From positions 4,037,001 to 4,101,000 of the forward strand of contig JAEMWC010000001.1 in assembly GCA_016490735.1 (NCBI GenBank): a stretch of 64,000 nucleotides of DNA, in the 5' to 3' direction. Under the pieces are notes generated by a model. The model was not told the origin of the DNA. It was given only the letters and a program-made list of their open reading frames with translations, and searched no databases. Source of the DNA: Pachyseris speciosa (taxonomy: Eukaryota > Cnidaria > Anthozoa > Scleractinia > Pachyseridae). The translations under genes were made by a program, and so were the position numbers. Below are positions 24,054 to 35,480 of the stretch, one piece after another. The stretch's first letter is position 1; every line of letters begins with the position of its first letter.

Positions 24054-26771
24054 TTTTAAGTTCTAGATCGACACATGAGCGGATGCCATAGTCATCCCTG
24101 AAGATATCTTCTGCCGATGCAAATTAAGACGACTACAGAGCACCTCGAAAAAGCTATTCGGGGCTTATCAAAAAGGTCTACGCGTTATAGGAGAAATTCA
24201 AGAGAAGTTGAAGCTCGGAGAAACTTGTGTGACCGAAGATATTTATGTCATCAAACGTCTTAAAGGGCCACTCCTTGTCCGACCAGCCACTGAAAAACTG
24301 AACTTAGTTGCCAGAATCAACGACATCCAGAGCCAGTGTTCCAAGGAACAGATTAACAAGAAGTATCCACAACTTTTTCACGGACTGGGAGAACTGCAGT
24401 TAAAGCCAAATGCACAACCATTTGCTATTACTAAACCCAAGACAAATTCCTATTCCGATGAAGAGCAAAGTTAACACCGAAATCACAAGAATGGAGGAAC
24501 TCGGAGTTATCAGAAAAGTAGAGCAGCCTACAGAATGGTGCGCTGCAATGGTCACTGTGCCCAAACCAAATGGAAAAGTCAGAATCTGCATCAATTTCAC
24601 CAAACTGAATAAAAGTGAATGAAGAGAGACTTACCCTCTTCCAAAAATCGACTCCCTCATGGGTGAGATCGGAGATTCCACTGTGTTTAGCAAGTTGGAT
24701 GCCAACAGACCTTTTTAGCTTGTAGATTTTGTTTTCCTAACGTAGACCATGTGATCTTCCCAAGGGAATTTGCCTTTTGTCTTTTCATAAATTATGCGTA
24801 CATATACACGTGAATAAGGCGAAATTTCAAAGAAACAGTTCTCTAGGGTAACGTCACATGGTCTACATTGGGAAAACAAAATCTACAAGCTAAAAAGGTG
24901 TATTCTGGGTTCTGGCAGAAGTTGGCAAAGAAATCTCAGCTTCTCACCACGTTTCTAACTCCTTTTGGCAGATACTGTTTCCAACAACTTCCTTTTGGCT
25001 TGAAATCAGCACCCGAACGATTTCAGAGAAGAATGCTTACTGAGTTAGAGGGCCTGGAAGGTGTGATCTGTATCATCGATGACATCTTGGTACATGGGAG
25101 GAAGCAGACAGATCACGACAAACGATTAGACGTTGTCTTAAGGAGGCTAATCAAGGCAAAGATCTCCTTGAATCCAGACAAGTGTGAATTTTCCAAGCGC
25201 CAACGGAAGTTTGCTGGCCATAACCTCAGTGCCCGTGGTATCGGTCCAGACACAGACAAAACAGCAGCTATTGAGAAGATGGAAAGTCCAAGGAACATTT
25301 CAGAACTAAGAAGATTTCTTGGTATGATCAACCATCAACAGAAGTTTATCGAAAACCTGTCCAAAAAGACCCGTCCCCTGCGTGACTTGTTGTCAAGCAA
25401 GAATGAATGGCTATGGGGCTCAGCACAAGAGGAAGCCTTCAGACGTTTAAAAAAGGACATGACTCAAGCGCCAGTCCTTGCCCACTATTGTATAGAGAAA
25501 GAAAAAATCGTTTCAGCTGATGCCTCGTGCTATGGAATAGGAGCAGTGGTCTACCAAGTTCAAGATGATGGCATGAAGAAGCCAGTCACTTATGCTTCTA
25601 GACCGATGATGTCTACAGAGCTACGCTACGCTCAAATTGAGAAAGAAGCGCCACTCTGTCAAAGTCTTACAAAAGACGGGAAACAACTCAACAACGAGTG
25701 TGTGTGGTTAAATCTGTATGTGTCACACATAGTTGATTGCCTGGCCACAATGCAACGCCCTCTACATGAGATACGGCTTCGCTAGGATGAAGACGAAATA
25801 TGTTTGAAGCTAAAGGAATTCTGCAGAGAAGGTTGGCCAAGCAAACACCCCACCATACTGGCAATACAGAGGAGAAATAACTGTCCAGCAAGGCATCCTT
25901 ATGAAAGAAGACAGTAATCATTCCTTCAGCCTTGAGATTGGACGTCCTAGACAAGATACATACTGGTCACCAGGACATCCAGAAATGCTGAGAGAGAGCA
26001 AAAAGTGGAGTTTGGTGGTCAGGCTTCAGCAAACAAACCGAAGATCTTGTTAAAGAATGCCCAACCTCCATCAAGACCAAAGTTAATCGAGCCGAACCAA
26101 TGATTACATCGAAACTGCTGGAATGCCCATGGCAGAAAGTTGGCACAGATTTATTCGACTGGAAAGGTCAAGAGTTCGTACTGGTCATACATTACTTTTC
26201 ACGGTACTGCAAGATTGGAGTACTTCAAAAGTCAACTTCACAAGAAGTAATCAGTCACATCAAGGCGATCTTCACACACCATGGTATTCCCGAAACAGTC
26301 ATTTTGGACAATGGTCCTCAATATTCTTCTGCCGATTTTGCAAAGTTTCCTCAAGAATATCCGCAAAGCAATGGAGAAGCAGAGCACACTGTACAAACGA
26401 CGAAGAATCTTCTTACAAAGGCAGAAGATCCACATGAAGCACTACTACCTCACAGAACCACCCTGCTGGAAAATCACTTTAGCCCAGCAGACCTCTGCAT
26501 GGGAAGGAGACTGCGCACTACTCTCCCCTCAATTCCGTCCAAACTAACACCTCAGTGGCCAAAGTTGGATAAACTCTGTGAGACGGAAGAGAAGATCAAG
26601 ACAAAGCAAGTTCTACATTACAACCAGCGACACGCAGCTAAGGAACTGAGCAATCTCTTACCAGGTGATCGAGTATACGTCCCTGACCGCCGAGAGAATG
26701 CTGTAGTTGTTAGCAAGACTCCTGAGCCGAGATCTTACCTCATTGAAACTGACAGCAATGCTGCGGTATGA
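24054..26771 (+). pseudogene. pol: pol of the gypsy element: protease, RT, RNase H, integrase (decayed)
   Basis: The protease start is recognisable at 24064-24100, but TAG and TGA fall in it; the TGA at 24076 replaces the glycine of the catalytic Asp-Thr-Gly. RT begins in the fragments at 24208-24706, is cut by a 191 bp MITE, and resumes at 24900 with LLTTFLTPFGRYCFQQLPFG and the active site VICIIDDILVHG. RNase H follows (VSADASCYGIGAVVYQ). Integrase at 26100-26771 shows GTDLFDWKG, ILDNGPQYSS and NGEAEH (D, D, E), with a deletion shortening the spacing before the glutamate. Multiple stops and shifts make it non-functional. Confidence 0.85.
24709..24899. mobile_element. 191 bp MITE inside the gypsy RT gene
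   Basis: The ends ACCTTTTTAGCTTGTAGATT and the inverse AATCTACAAGCTAAAAAGGT are perfect inverted repeats that continue through TTGTTTTCC. The insertion splits the RT sequence between LDAN and GFWQ. Confidence 0.9.
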
Positions 26772-27099
26772 TGAAACCGAAGGCAGCTTACTCCTAACCC
26801 AAAAGATACTGCATTAAAACCAAGTGATTTGCCCCAGGTTCCAACCGTGAATCCTCCTGGACAAGCCCTGGGTGAAGTGGAAAAAGCGAAAGAACCAGTA
26901 CTGAAGCCAAACTCAGCAAATCGTGTTACTTCCACCCGCTCAGGACGAAGAGTTGTCCCTCCAAAAAGATTAGGTTTTAATTACGACAAAACTTGGACAC
27001 TAGCTCTCCACTATATTCATAGGTACCAAGTTTGATCAAGACGTTGATTAGAAAAAGCTTATAGACATTTCATATTTACTCAAAGTCTAGAAAGAGGGA
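26772..27099 (+). other. gypsy pol 3' tail
   Basis: After the integrase, frame 26829-27035 encodes a proline/lysine-rich tail (EVEKAKEPVLKPNSANRVTS and VVPPKRLGFNY), typical of the end of gypsy pol proteins. It is followed by AAGAGGGATG just before the 3' LTR at 27100. I cannot assign a separate gene. Confidence 0.5.
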
Positions 27100-27623
27100 T
27101 GTGGGATTAGCCCTTAATTCTACCAAATCATTACGTACATCCGGGTTACCATGAGATGCGCACGCACCGCCGCAGGTCAGTGCACAGTTCGTTCGCCGTG
27201 GGTTCGGTTGTGTGGATGATAGCTCTTCAGTTATCCGTCTTTTGGCCGCTTCTTGTCACGGTAAGTTAAACGTTTTTTGTTCATTTGTTTTTTCTTTTTA
27301 CAGTGGACGCGTTCCACTGTATCCAGGTTTTTTATGACCTGAATATTCTTCGTGTCCTGTGACGAGTCACAGTGTTTTGCTCGGCTGTTCGGCCGAATAG
27401 ACTCAAGGACGTGTTCTGAGTCAATTTACTCGTGGTGTAACGCGTTTATACCCATTGATACGACACAGTTCTCGTTTATTTTACGAGCCGGTTGTTTGTA
27501 CATTCAGTCTCAACGAGTTTGTGACTAGAGTATGTAGAAGTTCTTTGGAACCACGTTGCGGACGAGTCCGCCATTTTGTACTGCAAGCGACTTATCTTGC
27601 TAATTTTTTCGTCTTTTTATACG

Positions 27624-28588
27624 ATGACTTCCCAGGCTCAAAACCCTGACAATGTTGGGAATTCAGGAGGGCCTTCGCTGCCGAACTTTTGGATGGCACC
27701 AAGAAAGATATCTTAGCTCAAGTGCAAGAATCCATTGAGCAAGTTTATGCAGATTTTGAGTATGTTGAGACCGACCCTGAGGGTGGTGAAGCAGGTTCTG
27801 TGACGAGTCCAGATGCTGCTGTTGTAACCAAAATTGACGAATTTATTCAGCCGAAAACTTCAGACCATGCTGACGGGTCAAGTAGTGGCTCTTTCAAGGT
27901 GCTGGCAGAGGAATTTAGTGTTGCAGAGAAAACATCTCCTGCCATTGATGCAAACCTGGCGGACATAGTAAAGAGTTTGCTTACAGAGAAACTTTCTAAA
28001 GATAAGTTGGCTGAGGTGCAAAACAAGTACCAGAGACCTGAAAATTGCACCAACTTGGTTGCTCCAAAGATAAACAAGCAGATTTGGCAGCAGTTACGTC
28101 AGGAGACTAGAAATAGTGATTCAGCATTTCAGAAGGCGCAGTCTCTGGTATTGTCCGGGTTATATGCTATACTCCAGTTATGTAATAGCTCCAGTGGGGA
28201 TCAGAGAAATGTCTTGACCCACACAGCAGTCCTGCTGTTGTCAGCAAATAGAGAGCTTAATCTGAAACGCAGGGATCTCATTCGTCCTGATCTCAACAAG
28301 CAATATGCTTCATTATGCAACCCGTCCACTCCTGTGTCATCCTTCTTGTTTGGGGATGACCTGAACAAGGAAGTGGAGGAGTTAACAAAGTCACAAAAGC
28401 TTAGCAGTAAAGTCACACCTAAGAAGCGTATGGAACCTTACAAAGTCCCAGCTGCTAGAGGCATGCGTGGTCGCGGCCGTTTCAGTGCTGGCAAGGGGAG
28501 ATCCTCTACAAATTCTTTTTTAGTCCAAGGCCGGGGCCAAGCTCGGCCCCAGCAGATTCCCAAGTCTTCGTCAATCAAGACCCAATAG
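27624..28588 (+). pseudogene. DIRS gag-like protein
   Basis: An ATG at 27624 opens a frame (MTSQAQNPDNVGNSGG) that shifts at a T run near 27687-27690. From there a 299-residue frame continues to 28588, acidic at first and ending in an RG-rich basic tail (RGMRGRGRFSAGKGRSS). DIRS gag proteins commonly end this way and bind nucleic acid. A one-base loss in the T run would explain the break. The end overlaps the upstream part of the RT frame. Confidence 0.75.
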
Positions 28589-30640
28589 GATCACCATCAG
28601 AGGTAAGACACAACGTTATTATTAGTGCTATAACAAATCAGACTCCTTTTAAGGCGGGAGGGTTGCGAGATTATCTTCATGTGTGGAAGACGATCACGTC
28701 AGATCCCTTTATCTTGGATGCAATTGCTCACTGTCATATTGAATTTGACTGGGAACCTGGAGTATGCACTAGTGTTTCTAGGCCTTCCTACTCCTTTACT
28801 GAATCTGAGCAGTCTATCATTGACAATGAGGTAGAAAAATTCCTTCTGAAAGGGATTATAAGGCTATCCTCACATGAGAATGGTCAGGTAATATCTCCTA
28901 TTTTCACACGGCCTAAGAAAGATGGGTCTCACAGGGTTATATTTAACCTAAAGAAACTGAATGAGTCAGTTACCTACCACCATTTCAAAATGGACACTTT
29001 AGAAACAGCTATCAGGCTTGTGAGGCCTGGATGTTACATGACATCTATAGACCTCAAGGATGCATATTACTCCATCCCTATTGCACTGGAACACCAGAAA
29101 TATCTGAAATTTATTTGGAGAGATCAATTGTATGCCTTCACTAGTCTACCCATGGGGTTGACTAGTAGTCCTAGAATTTTTACCAAAATTTTAAAACCTA
29201 TCTTTAGCTACTTGAGAAGTCAGTTTGGCCACACTTGTCTGGGCTATATTGATGATTCCTTTTATCTGGAAGATAGTTATTTTGAATGTGAGGAAGCCAC
29301 TTTACACGCAGTGCAGCTTTTTGGCAACCTGGGTTTTAAAATCCATCCTGAAAAATCGGTAGTCATACCTACACAGACTTTGGAGTTTTTAGGATTCATT
29401 TTAAACTCTATTCTCATGCTAGTTACTTTTACAAACAGGAAAGCTGTCAAAATTTTGCAATTATGCCAAACTTTTTCAGTTCCTTATAAGGAGTTTACAA
29501 TCCGTGAGGTCGCATCTTTTCTTGGGACCTTGGTCTCTAGCTTCCCAGGGGTGGAGTTTGGACCCTTGCATTATCGCCACATTGAGGTTGATAAAGAAAG
29601 AAATTTGAAATTGAACCAGGGGAATTATGAATCCTTCATGACCTTGTCTCATGGTAGTTTGGAAGAAGTTCACTGGTGGTCTGCCAATATTCAGACAGCT
29701 TCTAGGAGAATCCTTCACAACAGTCCAGATTTAGTTGTTTACACTGATGCATCTCAAACAGGTTGGGGTGCTCATATCGAACATGGAAATTACACTTGTG
29801 GCATTTGGTCTAAGTCTGAGTCTTCGAAACACAAATTATTTAGAGTTGTTGGCAGTTAAACTTGCTATGTGCTCCCTGCTTGATGGCAGGAGCAACATTC
29901 ATGTGAGGGTTATGTCTGACAATACCACTGCTGTTTCCTACATCAATGCTATGGGAGGTTGTAGATCATTAGAATGCAATTCCCTCACTAAGGAAATTTG
30001 GGATTGGGCCATTGATAGAAATATTTGGTTATCAGCAGCCCATATTCCAGGTTCTAGTAATGTTAATGCTGATCAGTTGTCTCGAAATTTGAATTTGAAC
30101 CTTGAGTGGATGCTTTCAGCTCCCATATTTGAGAGTATAGTAGACTTAATGCTCAGGTGGAGGATTATGTTTCTTGGAGACCACACCCGATGGCTAGGTT
30201 TGCAGATGCCTTTAGCATAGAGTGGTCACAGTTTTTCTTTTACGCTTTTCCTCCTTTTTGTCGTGTTTCCAGGTGTGTGCAAAAGATAATGCACGACAAG
30301 GCATCGGGAATTCTGGTAATTCCTCTGTGGACAACTCAACCTTATTTTACGGTTGTACTGAGTCTTTTAATAGACACACCATGCATAGTGAAGGCATCAG
30401 CTCGGAATCTGATTCACCCAACTCTGGACGGCCCCCATCCTCTTCACCACCGGCTGGAGTTACTGGTATGCAAATTATCAGGCGATCCTTGCAAAAGTCA
30501 GAGATTTCGTCAGACATTGTCGAAGTCATCATGCATTCCTGGAGGGACAGTACACAAAAACAGTACAAAGTGTATATCAACAAGTGGTTGCAATTTTGTA
30601 GTAAAGGGTCACATGATCCATTGCATCCCACTGTAAGGGC
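28589..30640 (+). pseudogene. DIRS reverse transcriptase and RNase H
   Basis: The RT core shows TRPKKDGSHRVIFNLKKLNE, the IDLKDAYYSIPI motif, LPMGLTSSPRIFTKIL and the active site GYIDDSFYLED. RNase H begins with LVVYTDASQTGWGAHIE. The frame shifts near 29838 and back near 30160, passing through NYLELLAVKLA, MSDNTTAVSYINAMGG and AAHIPGSSNVNADQLSR, then EDYVSWRPHPMARFADAFS. All catalytic motifs survive, but the two shifts break the protein. No ATG is evident at the start, consistent with expression by overlapping frames after gag. No methyltransferase domain is seen. Confidence 0.88.
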
Positions 30641-31445
30641 TGTACTTTCTTTTCTGCACAGTCTCTTCAAGTGTGGCTTAAGTTATTCGGCGCTGAATAC
30701 AGCTCGTTCTGCAGTATCCAATATTGACATGAATGTCGGTGTTACTCCAGATCATAGACCAGTTGGAAAGCACTTCCTTGTTTGTCGGTACCTTAAAGGT
30801 GTATTCAACAAGCTCAAGCCTGTGCCAAAGTACAACAACATTTGGCCTGTGGACACTGTCCTTGATTACTTAAGTTTGTTTTGGCCCTTGGATGAAATCA
30901 GTTTGAAGGAACTCACCTTGAAATTAGTCATGTTGATTGCCTTGACTACAGGACAAAGGTGTCAGACTTTGACATTTTTGGACACATCTGAGCAGTATAT
31001 GCAGAGAAATGAGGAATGCTTTAATTTTGCCTTAACAGGGCACCTTAAGCAAGACAAACCTGGTAAAGTTTTTGGCAGTCTCCGCCTTTACAAGTACCCA
31101 GTTAGGGAATTGTGTCTTTATGAAACTTTAGATTATTACCTTAGGGGCACTGAGAAGCTGAGAAATTCTTCCAAATTGCTTGTCTCATACATTAAGCCGT
31201 ATAGGGCAGTGACCTCGGCCACTATTGGGCGGTGGCTCAAAACTTTGTTAGGCCAGGCAGGCATTGATACTGAAATATTTTCTGGCCATAGCACTAGATG
31301 TGCTTCAACAAGTAAGGCTCTTATGTCTGTTTCCGTTGATGTAATCTTGGCTACAGCTGGCTGGAATGAGGAATCTACTTTTCGGAAGTTTTACAATAAG
31401 CCAGTTGCTGTAACAAGCCAGATGGGTGTAGCAATTCTTAAATAG
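30381..31445 (+). CDS. DIRS tyrosine recombinase
   Basis: An intact frame with an ATG at 30381 (the open frame extends upstream to 30222). The N-terminal SAM-like DNA-binding part contains WRDSTQKQYKVYINKWLQFC. The catalytic part contains the first arginine (LTTGQRCQTLTF), the H-x2-R box (FSGHSTRCASTSKAL) and a terminal tyrosine (ESTFRKFYNKPV). It would integrate circular cDNA by site-specific recombination, explaining the absence of a normal target duplication. It overlaps the RNase H frame upstream and ends just before the internal complementary region. Confidence 0.9.
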   Translation: MHSEGISSESDSPNSGRPPSSSPPAGVTGMQIIRRSLQKSEISSDIVEVIMHSWRDSTQKQYKVYINKWLQFCSKGSHDPLHPTVRAVLSFLHSLFKCGLSYSALNTARSAVSNIDMNVGVTPDHRPVGKHFLVCRYLKGVFNKLKPVPKYNNIWPVDTVLDYLSLFWPLDEISLKELTLKLVMLIALTTGQRCQTLTFLDTSEQYMQRNEECFNFALTGHLKQDKPGKVFGSLRLYKYPVRELCLYETLDYYLRGTEKLRNSSKLLVSYIKPYRAVTSATIGRWLKTLLGQAGIDTEIFSGHSTRCASTSKALMSVSVDVILATAGWNEESTFRKFYNKPVAVTSQMGVAILK

Positions 31446-31563
31446 GCTTATACCTTGTACAACATAAATGCATCATTTGGAGATGTTTGTTATTAAAGTG
31501 TCAAGTTGGTTTTTCTCTATCCTCTTGGGGTGCTTTGTCATTTTGTGCCCACTGCGTTAAAGT

Positions 31564-31685
31564 CTCATGGTAACCCGGATGTACGTAATGATTTGGTAGA
31601 ATTGAAAAATAAACAAGACTTACCTGTAAGTTGAAGTTTGTTTATAATTCTGCCGAATCATTAGTAGTACAGTAGGGTTAACATG
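31564..31685. repeat. DIRS internal complementary region
   Basis: The first half (GTACGTAATGATTTGGTAGA) is the reverse complement of the element's left end, and the second half (GAAAAATAAACAAGACTTAC) is that of the right end; they meet at AATT around 31601-31605. This region templates joining of the cDNA ends into a circle in the accepted DIRS-1 replication model. Confidence 0.92.
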
Positions 31686-31800
31686 CCCTTTACACCCATA
31701 TAATTACCCACCCTGTCTTTTATTGATTTTCTGTCATCTTATTACGACGACTTTTACGTCGTTCAGTCTGTGCCAGGTGTTCACAAAATGCTTTAAAAAC

Positions 31801-31908
31801 TGACCTGCGGCGGTGCGTGCGCATCTCATGTTAACCCTACTGTACTACTAATGATTCGGCAGAATTATAAACAAACTTCAACTTACAGGTAAGTCTTGTT
31901 TATTTTTC
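31801..31908. repeat. DIRS right inverted terminal repeat
   Basis: Its first part (CTGCGGCGGTGCGTGCGCAT) is the reverse complement of the left terminal repeat around 27150-27178, and it extends about 50 bp further than the left one, as usual for DIRS elements. Confidence 0.88.
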
Positions 31909-31993
31909 AATCCACTTGGACTATGTAACCAAGCTTTCACATATAGTATTTCAGTAGACACTGGCCGGCTCCCTGTAACCACCTCTCCATTAA

Positions 31994-32016
31994 CCCTTTC
32001 GCTCCCAAGAGTGACT

Positions 32017-32061
<45 letters not shown>

Positions 32062-32137
32062 AGGGAGACCCCTTGGAAGTGAAAGGGTTAAAAAAAAACT
32101 ATCTCCCTTAACCCCTTCATTCCCAAGAGTGACTTTG

Positions 32138-32173
<36 letters not shown>

Positions 32174-32209
32174 TGTCAAAGGGAGACCCATTAGGAGTGA
32201 AAGGGTTAA
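31994..32209. mobile_element. Pair of TTAA-flanked piggyBac-type MITEs
   Basis: Two related units of about 95 bp (31994-32088 and about 32114-32205) each start CCCTTTC or CCCCTTCA followed by TCCCAAGAGTGACTT and end GTGAAAGGG. The pair interrupts the gypsy 3' LTR exactly at a TTAA (31990-31993), which is duplicated at 32206-32209. The 5' LTR has the uninterrupted CATTAAAGC. A TTAA duplication is the hallmark of piggyBac transposition. Confidence 0.88.
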
Positions 32210-32589
32210 AGCATTATACATATATTCCTGTCTGGTCTACTCATTGTCAGCTCCATAACAACACAATAACCAAACAAATTGCGCAAAAATTGATACGTGG
32301 GTTAAAAATGTTACATATCCGTTATGCAGATGCAATGATAATTGAGTGCACTGTGGCCATATTTGGCTATCCAAGACTCCCATCCCCGAGAGTTTGAGTG
32401 TGAAGTTTTAAGTGCTCTTCAAGGGTACCTTAGAATATCTATAGTCCAACGAAAACACCCTGCAGTTGGAAGCAGAGACAATAAACGAACAACTTGTACC
32501 CGCTCTTAAACTAGCTGATCAGTGTCTCGAGCAGTCTTACAGTATAAAATATTTAGGCCTCGTTACTGACTGCTTTTTGTCTTGGCAAG

Positions 32590-33140
32590 ACCATCTTGAT
32601 TATAGTAGAAGTAAAATTTAGCAGAGTAAATATTATCACCCAACTTAAACGTCATGTGACAGATCAGTCACTTATCAGTATCTATTATGCACTTGTATAT
32701 CCCTATCTAACCTATCGTTGCATATTGTGGGGTAACAACTACGAGGCATCCTTAGCACAACTGGTAAAGTTATAAAACAAAGTAATTGCAATTATTAATA
32801 ACGTCCCACTTTTTGATCATATTACTCCTCATTACACAAACCTTGGTCTCATTAAGCTTCCTGACATTTTCTCATTTTATAACTGCGAACTATTTTATGA
32901 TCATACTGTGGATAAGGAAGCCCTCCAATTTTACCCTAACCCTTGTATCTCAGCAACATAATTACCACACTCCAACTGCATCCCTACAGTATCTGAATTC
33001 TAGTCCTTTCAGAATAAATATTAAGAAATTTTGCCCAACAATTATTGGATGTTATTACTGGCATGATATTCCCATTTCTATTCGCCAAAACCCTACAAAA
33101 CAACTACTTAAAAGGGCTCTCGAACACCTTTCATAATAAA
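32590..33140 (+). pseudogene. LINE reverse transcriptase C-terminus (CR1/L2-like)
   Basis: The frames encode the end of a non-LTR retrotransposon ORF2: SLISIYYALVYPYLTYRCIL, then VIAIINNVPLFDHITPHYTN, and IIGCYYWHDIPISIRQNPTK, ending before TAA. The HDIPISIR block matches the family signature WNSLPLSIR-like C-terminal motif. Frame changes and stops show decay. The same remnant, with an internal deletion, is in copy A at about 1010-1320, so it predates the duplication. Confidence 0.75.
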
Positions 33141-33672
33141 AGGGCTCTCTTTCCGTATTTTTTTCCTCAGTATTAATTTCTACCATGCGTCCATGTCAAC
33201 TTCTTTTCCTTCTGTTTCTCATCTCCTCTATTTATAGTAAGGTTTCCAGTTTTTATCTTAGCAAATTATGTAATTTAAAAGGGCATATAATTAGTCTACT
33301 ATATCATGCCCTCCTCAACTCCTTCTCCACTCCTCTATTCCTAGTCACTGTAAAAAAACCTTATAATTTATCATAATGTGGAGTAAATAAAGTAAAGAGA
33401 AAAAAAGCAAACGGGTGACAATGGAGCAGTTGAGTTTTCGGTACGTATAGGTTTTCCTTAGACTGCCATTGTGGAGAAATCACTCGCTATCATCCAAAAA
33501 AACAAATTAGTGTCTTAAGAAGTACTTGTATTCATATCTACCAATAACTATTAACAGATATTTATTTGTCATCGAGTCGTTCAATGTTCAAATCATCTTT
33601 CCTCACCACACTGGGGAAAGATGGTCACCAACAACTTCTTTTAACTTTGACTTTTGTCGGAGAAAAGCAAGT

Positions 33673-33804
33673 TCATGGCAGACGTTTTATTTATATACAT
33701 TTGTTGTATATTTTTATCACAGTTTTTATCTTTCCGTATTATTGATTGTAACATAAGATATGTAGTTTTATCTTTTGATGAATAAAGACTCATTATTATT
33801 TATT

Positions 33805-33855
<51 letters not shown>
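33673..33855 (+). mobile_element. 5'-truncated LINE tail with (ATT)n end
   Basis: About 180 bp present here but absent from the aligned point of copy A near 1770. It ends with GATGAATAAAGACTC and a TTA/ATT microsatellite (about 33797-33853), the typical tail of a truncated LINE copy. It inserted after the two copies separated. Confidence 0.75.
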
Positions 33856-35480
33856 AAGAAAGCGTACAGGTGAGTATAAACTTCTCAAGTATCCATGGAG
33901 TAGACAGAAAAAATAAGCGGTGTTTATTGCAAAGAGGATTATAATATTGAAAATTATATGTTATGCATTTCATTATATTTTATAAGAGGCCTTTTCAAAT
34001 AACGCCTCTCCAGCAAGGCTTTCCGTACAAAATAGCCAAACTGGTGTTTCTACTGCTAGCAATACGGGGGTCTTTTAAGCTACCTCCTTGTTGAGGCATT
34101 CGACAAAGGAAACTTTTCTCTGAAAGAAGAGGCACAGAGTTGGCCACTATTTTGCCACGTTGGCCAATCCAGTGGCATGATAAACGTGAGTTGTGGTAGA
34201 CAGTGCTGCCATGAACTTCGCCAGTAATAGTAAAGTCTGATAGATTGATTTGCACTTGAGCATCTTGTTCAGTTGCTTTGGTTTGTGTTAACTAAATTCT
34301 GTAATTTGCCAGAAAAACTCGAGCCACTTCATCAATTAGCAACCAGAGGTAAGCATTTAAGGGCAGATCGAGACTTCCTCGCACATAATTTCTCTTGGTG
34401 CCAACTAATGTACCTATATTTCATCATAACACTGAATCCCAAAAGTTGACAAAAGTACCTTGATATAAAACAGAAATTTTATTTCTTCTATTGCTATAGT
34501 GGAGATCCATGGGCAACAATAACTTTTACTACTATTCCTGACAACCAAAACCAATGAGAGAAGTGACAAGCAATTTCCGAAGAATAGTGTCCAGGGCAGG
34601 GTTTGATGTGCGCAAGGTGACGCTTCATTGAATCAGAACTGCAAGTCAACAACCATGAAAGATGTATCTAATTTGTAAAGTAGTGACTAGCCGCAACTTG
34701 CGAAGCACACACACAAGATTTGATTAGATATTACCACATATGAATATTAAATGGACTGATGGCCATACTAGGCATTGCATTTGCCATTGCAATGAATTCA
34801 CTATCTAGCTTTCAGGAAATGGCAACCACGTTCATAAGAAACGAATCGATAGCTCCAACAGCATCTTCTCATGTGACACTGTCGCCACATTATGTAGGTT
34901 TCCCAGGTGGATGTAGAATGCAGGAACATGGTTGCTGTATATGAAAGAGGTGTTCCAAAAACACCTAGATGGAAATGCTTACCTGTACAGGTATATACGT
35001 TTTCTCATCACCTGCTTCTTCAAATTGTCTAAAGGAACAAGACCCATATTCATAGCCCAATCGATCCCAATCTGAATTAAGCTCTTTAAGCAGAAATAAG
35101 GCACCTGAGTAGAAACGCAAGTTTCAACAAAGCAGAAAAAGCTAAGAGACAGTGGTCGTTAAACCTGGCTCCTAACCCGAACAAGGAGCTATTTATTGTA
35201 AAATGGGAAATAAATCTATTTCTTTTAACACAAATACAAGAAGCAACGATGCCCAATGGGAAGCTGATTGATCTCGTTGGATCAGTTCTATCATGAATAC
35301 CGTGGACGATAATAAGAGCTGTGCTCATCATGGTGTAAAATCGGTTGTAACCGTTTCAATACAAGACAGTAGTCTATGGTGATATTCACAGCCCTTTGGT
35401 CGCTTCTTCTACCCTGTAATTCATGACAGTGCACCTAAATCCAAGTTATTTTTTTCACTAATATAACTTCGCTTATGACT

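Larger units (their letters stand above)
27119..31908 (+). mobile_element. DIRS-like tyrosine-recombinase retrotransposon
   Basis: The element lies inside the 3' LTR of the gypsy element, with AAT on both sides (27116-27118 and 31909-31911). It has inverted terminal repeats (left 27119-27180, right 31801-31908) and an internal complementary region at 31564-31685 whose two halves are the reverse complements of the two ends. It encodes gag-like, RT/RNase H and tyrosine recombinase proteins in overlapping frames. This is the defining DIRS architecture, with no LTRs or DDE integrase. A few single-base frameshifts suggest a relatively young but damaged copy. Confidence 0.93.
22066..32263 (+). mobile_element. 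Ty3/gypsy-like LTR retrotransposon carrying nested insertions
   Basis: The 5' LTR is at 22066-22240. The 3' LTR starts at 27100 and is split by a DIRS element and a MITE pair, ending at 32263. AATAAC flanks both sides (22060-22065 and 32265-32270) as a target duplication. After the 5' LTR comes TGGTGTCAGAGAAGCGGG, a primer-binding-site-like sequence of the type used by Mag-like elements. Gag with a zinc knuckle, protease, RT, RNase H and integrase are all present but heavily decayed. Copy A at 600-620 shows the unoccupied site. Confidence 0.88.
20072..35480 (+). repeat. Host repeat unit, copy B, split by a nested retrotransposon
   Basis: The parts 21130-22065 and 32264-35110 align with copy A at 1-616 and 600-3060. 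A third block, 20740-21060, recurs directly at 35130-35470, so the unit appears tandemly arranged. Relative to copy A, copy B holds the gypsy insertion, a 5'-truncated LINE tail and an extra stretch near 32750-33030 that copy A lacks. Possible exons other than those annotated separately include 21699-21769 (frame encoding PLDVKEYQNKLPPKEER). Confidence 0.7.
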
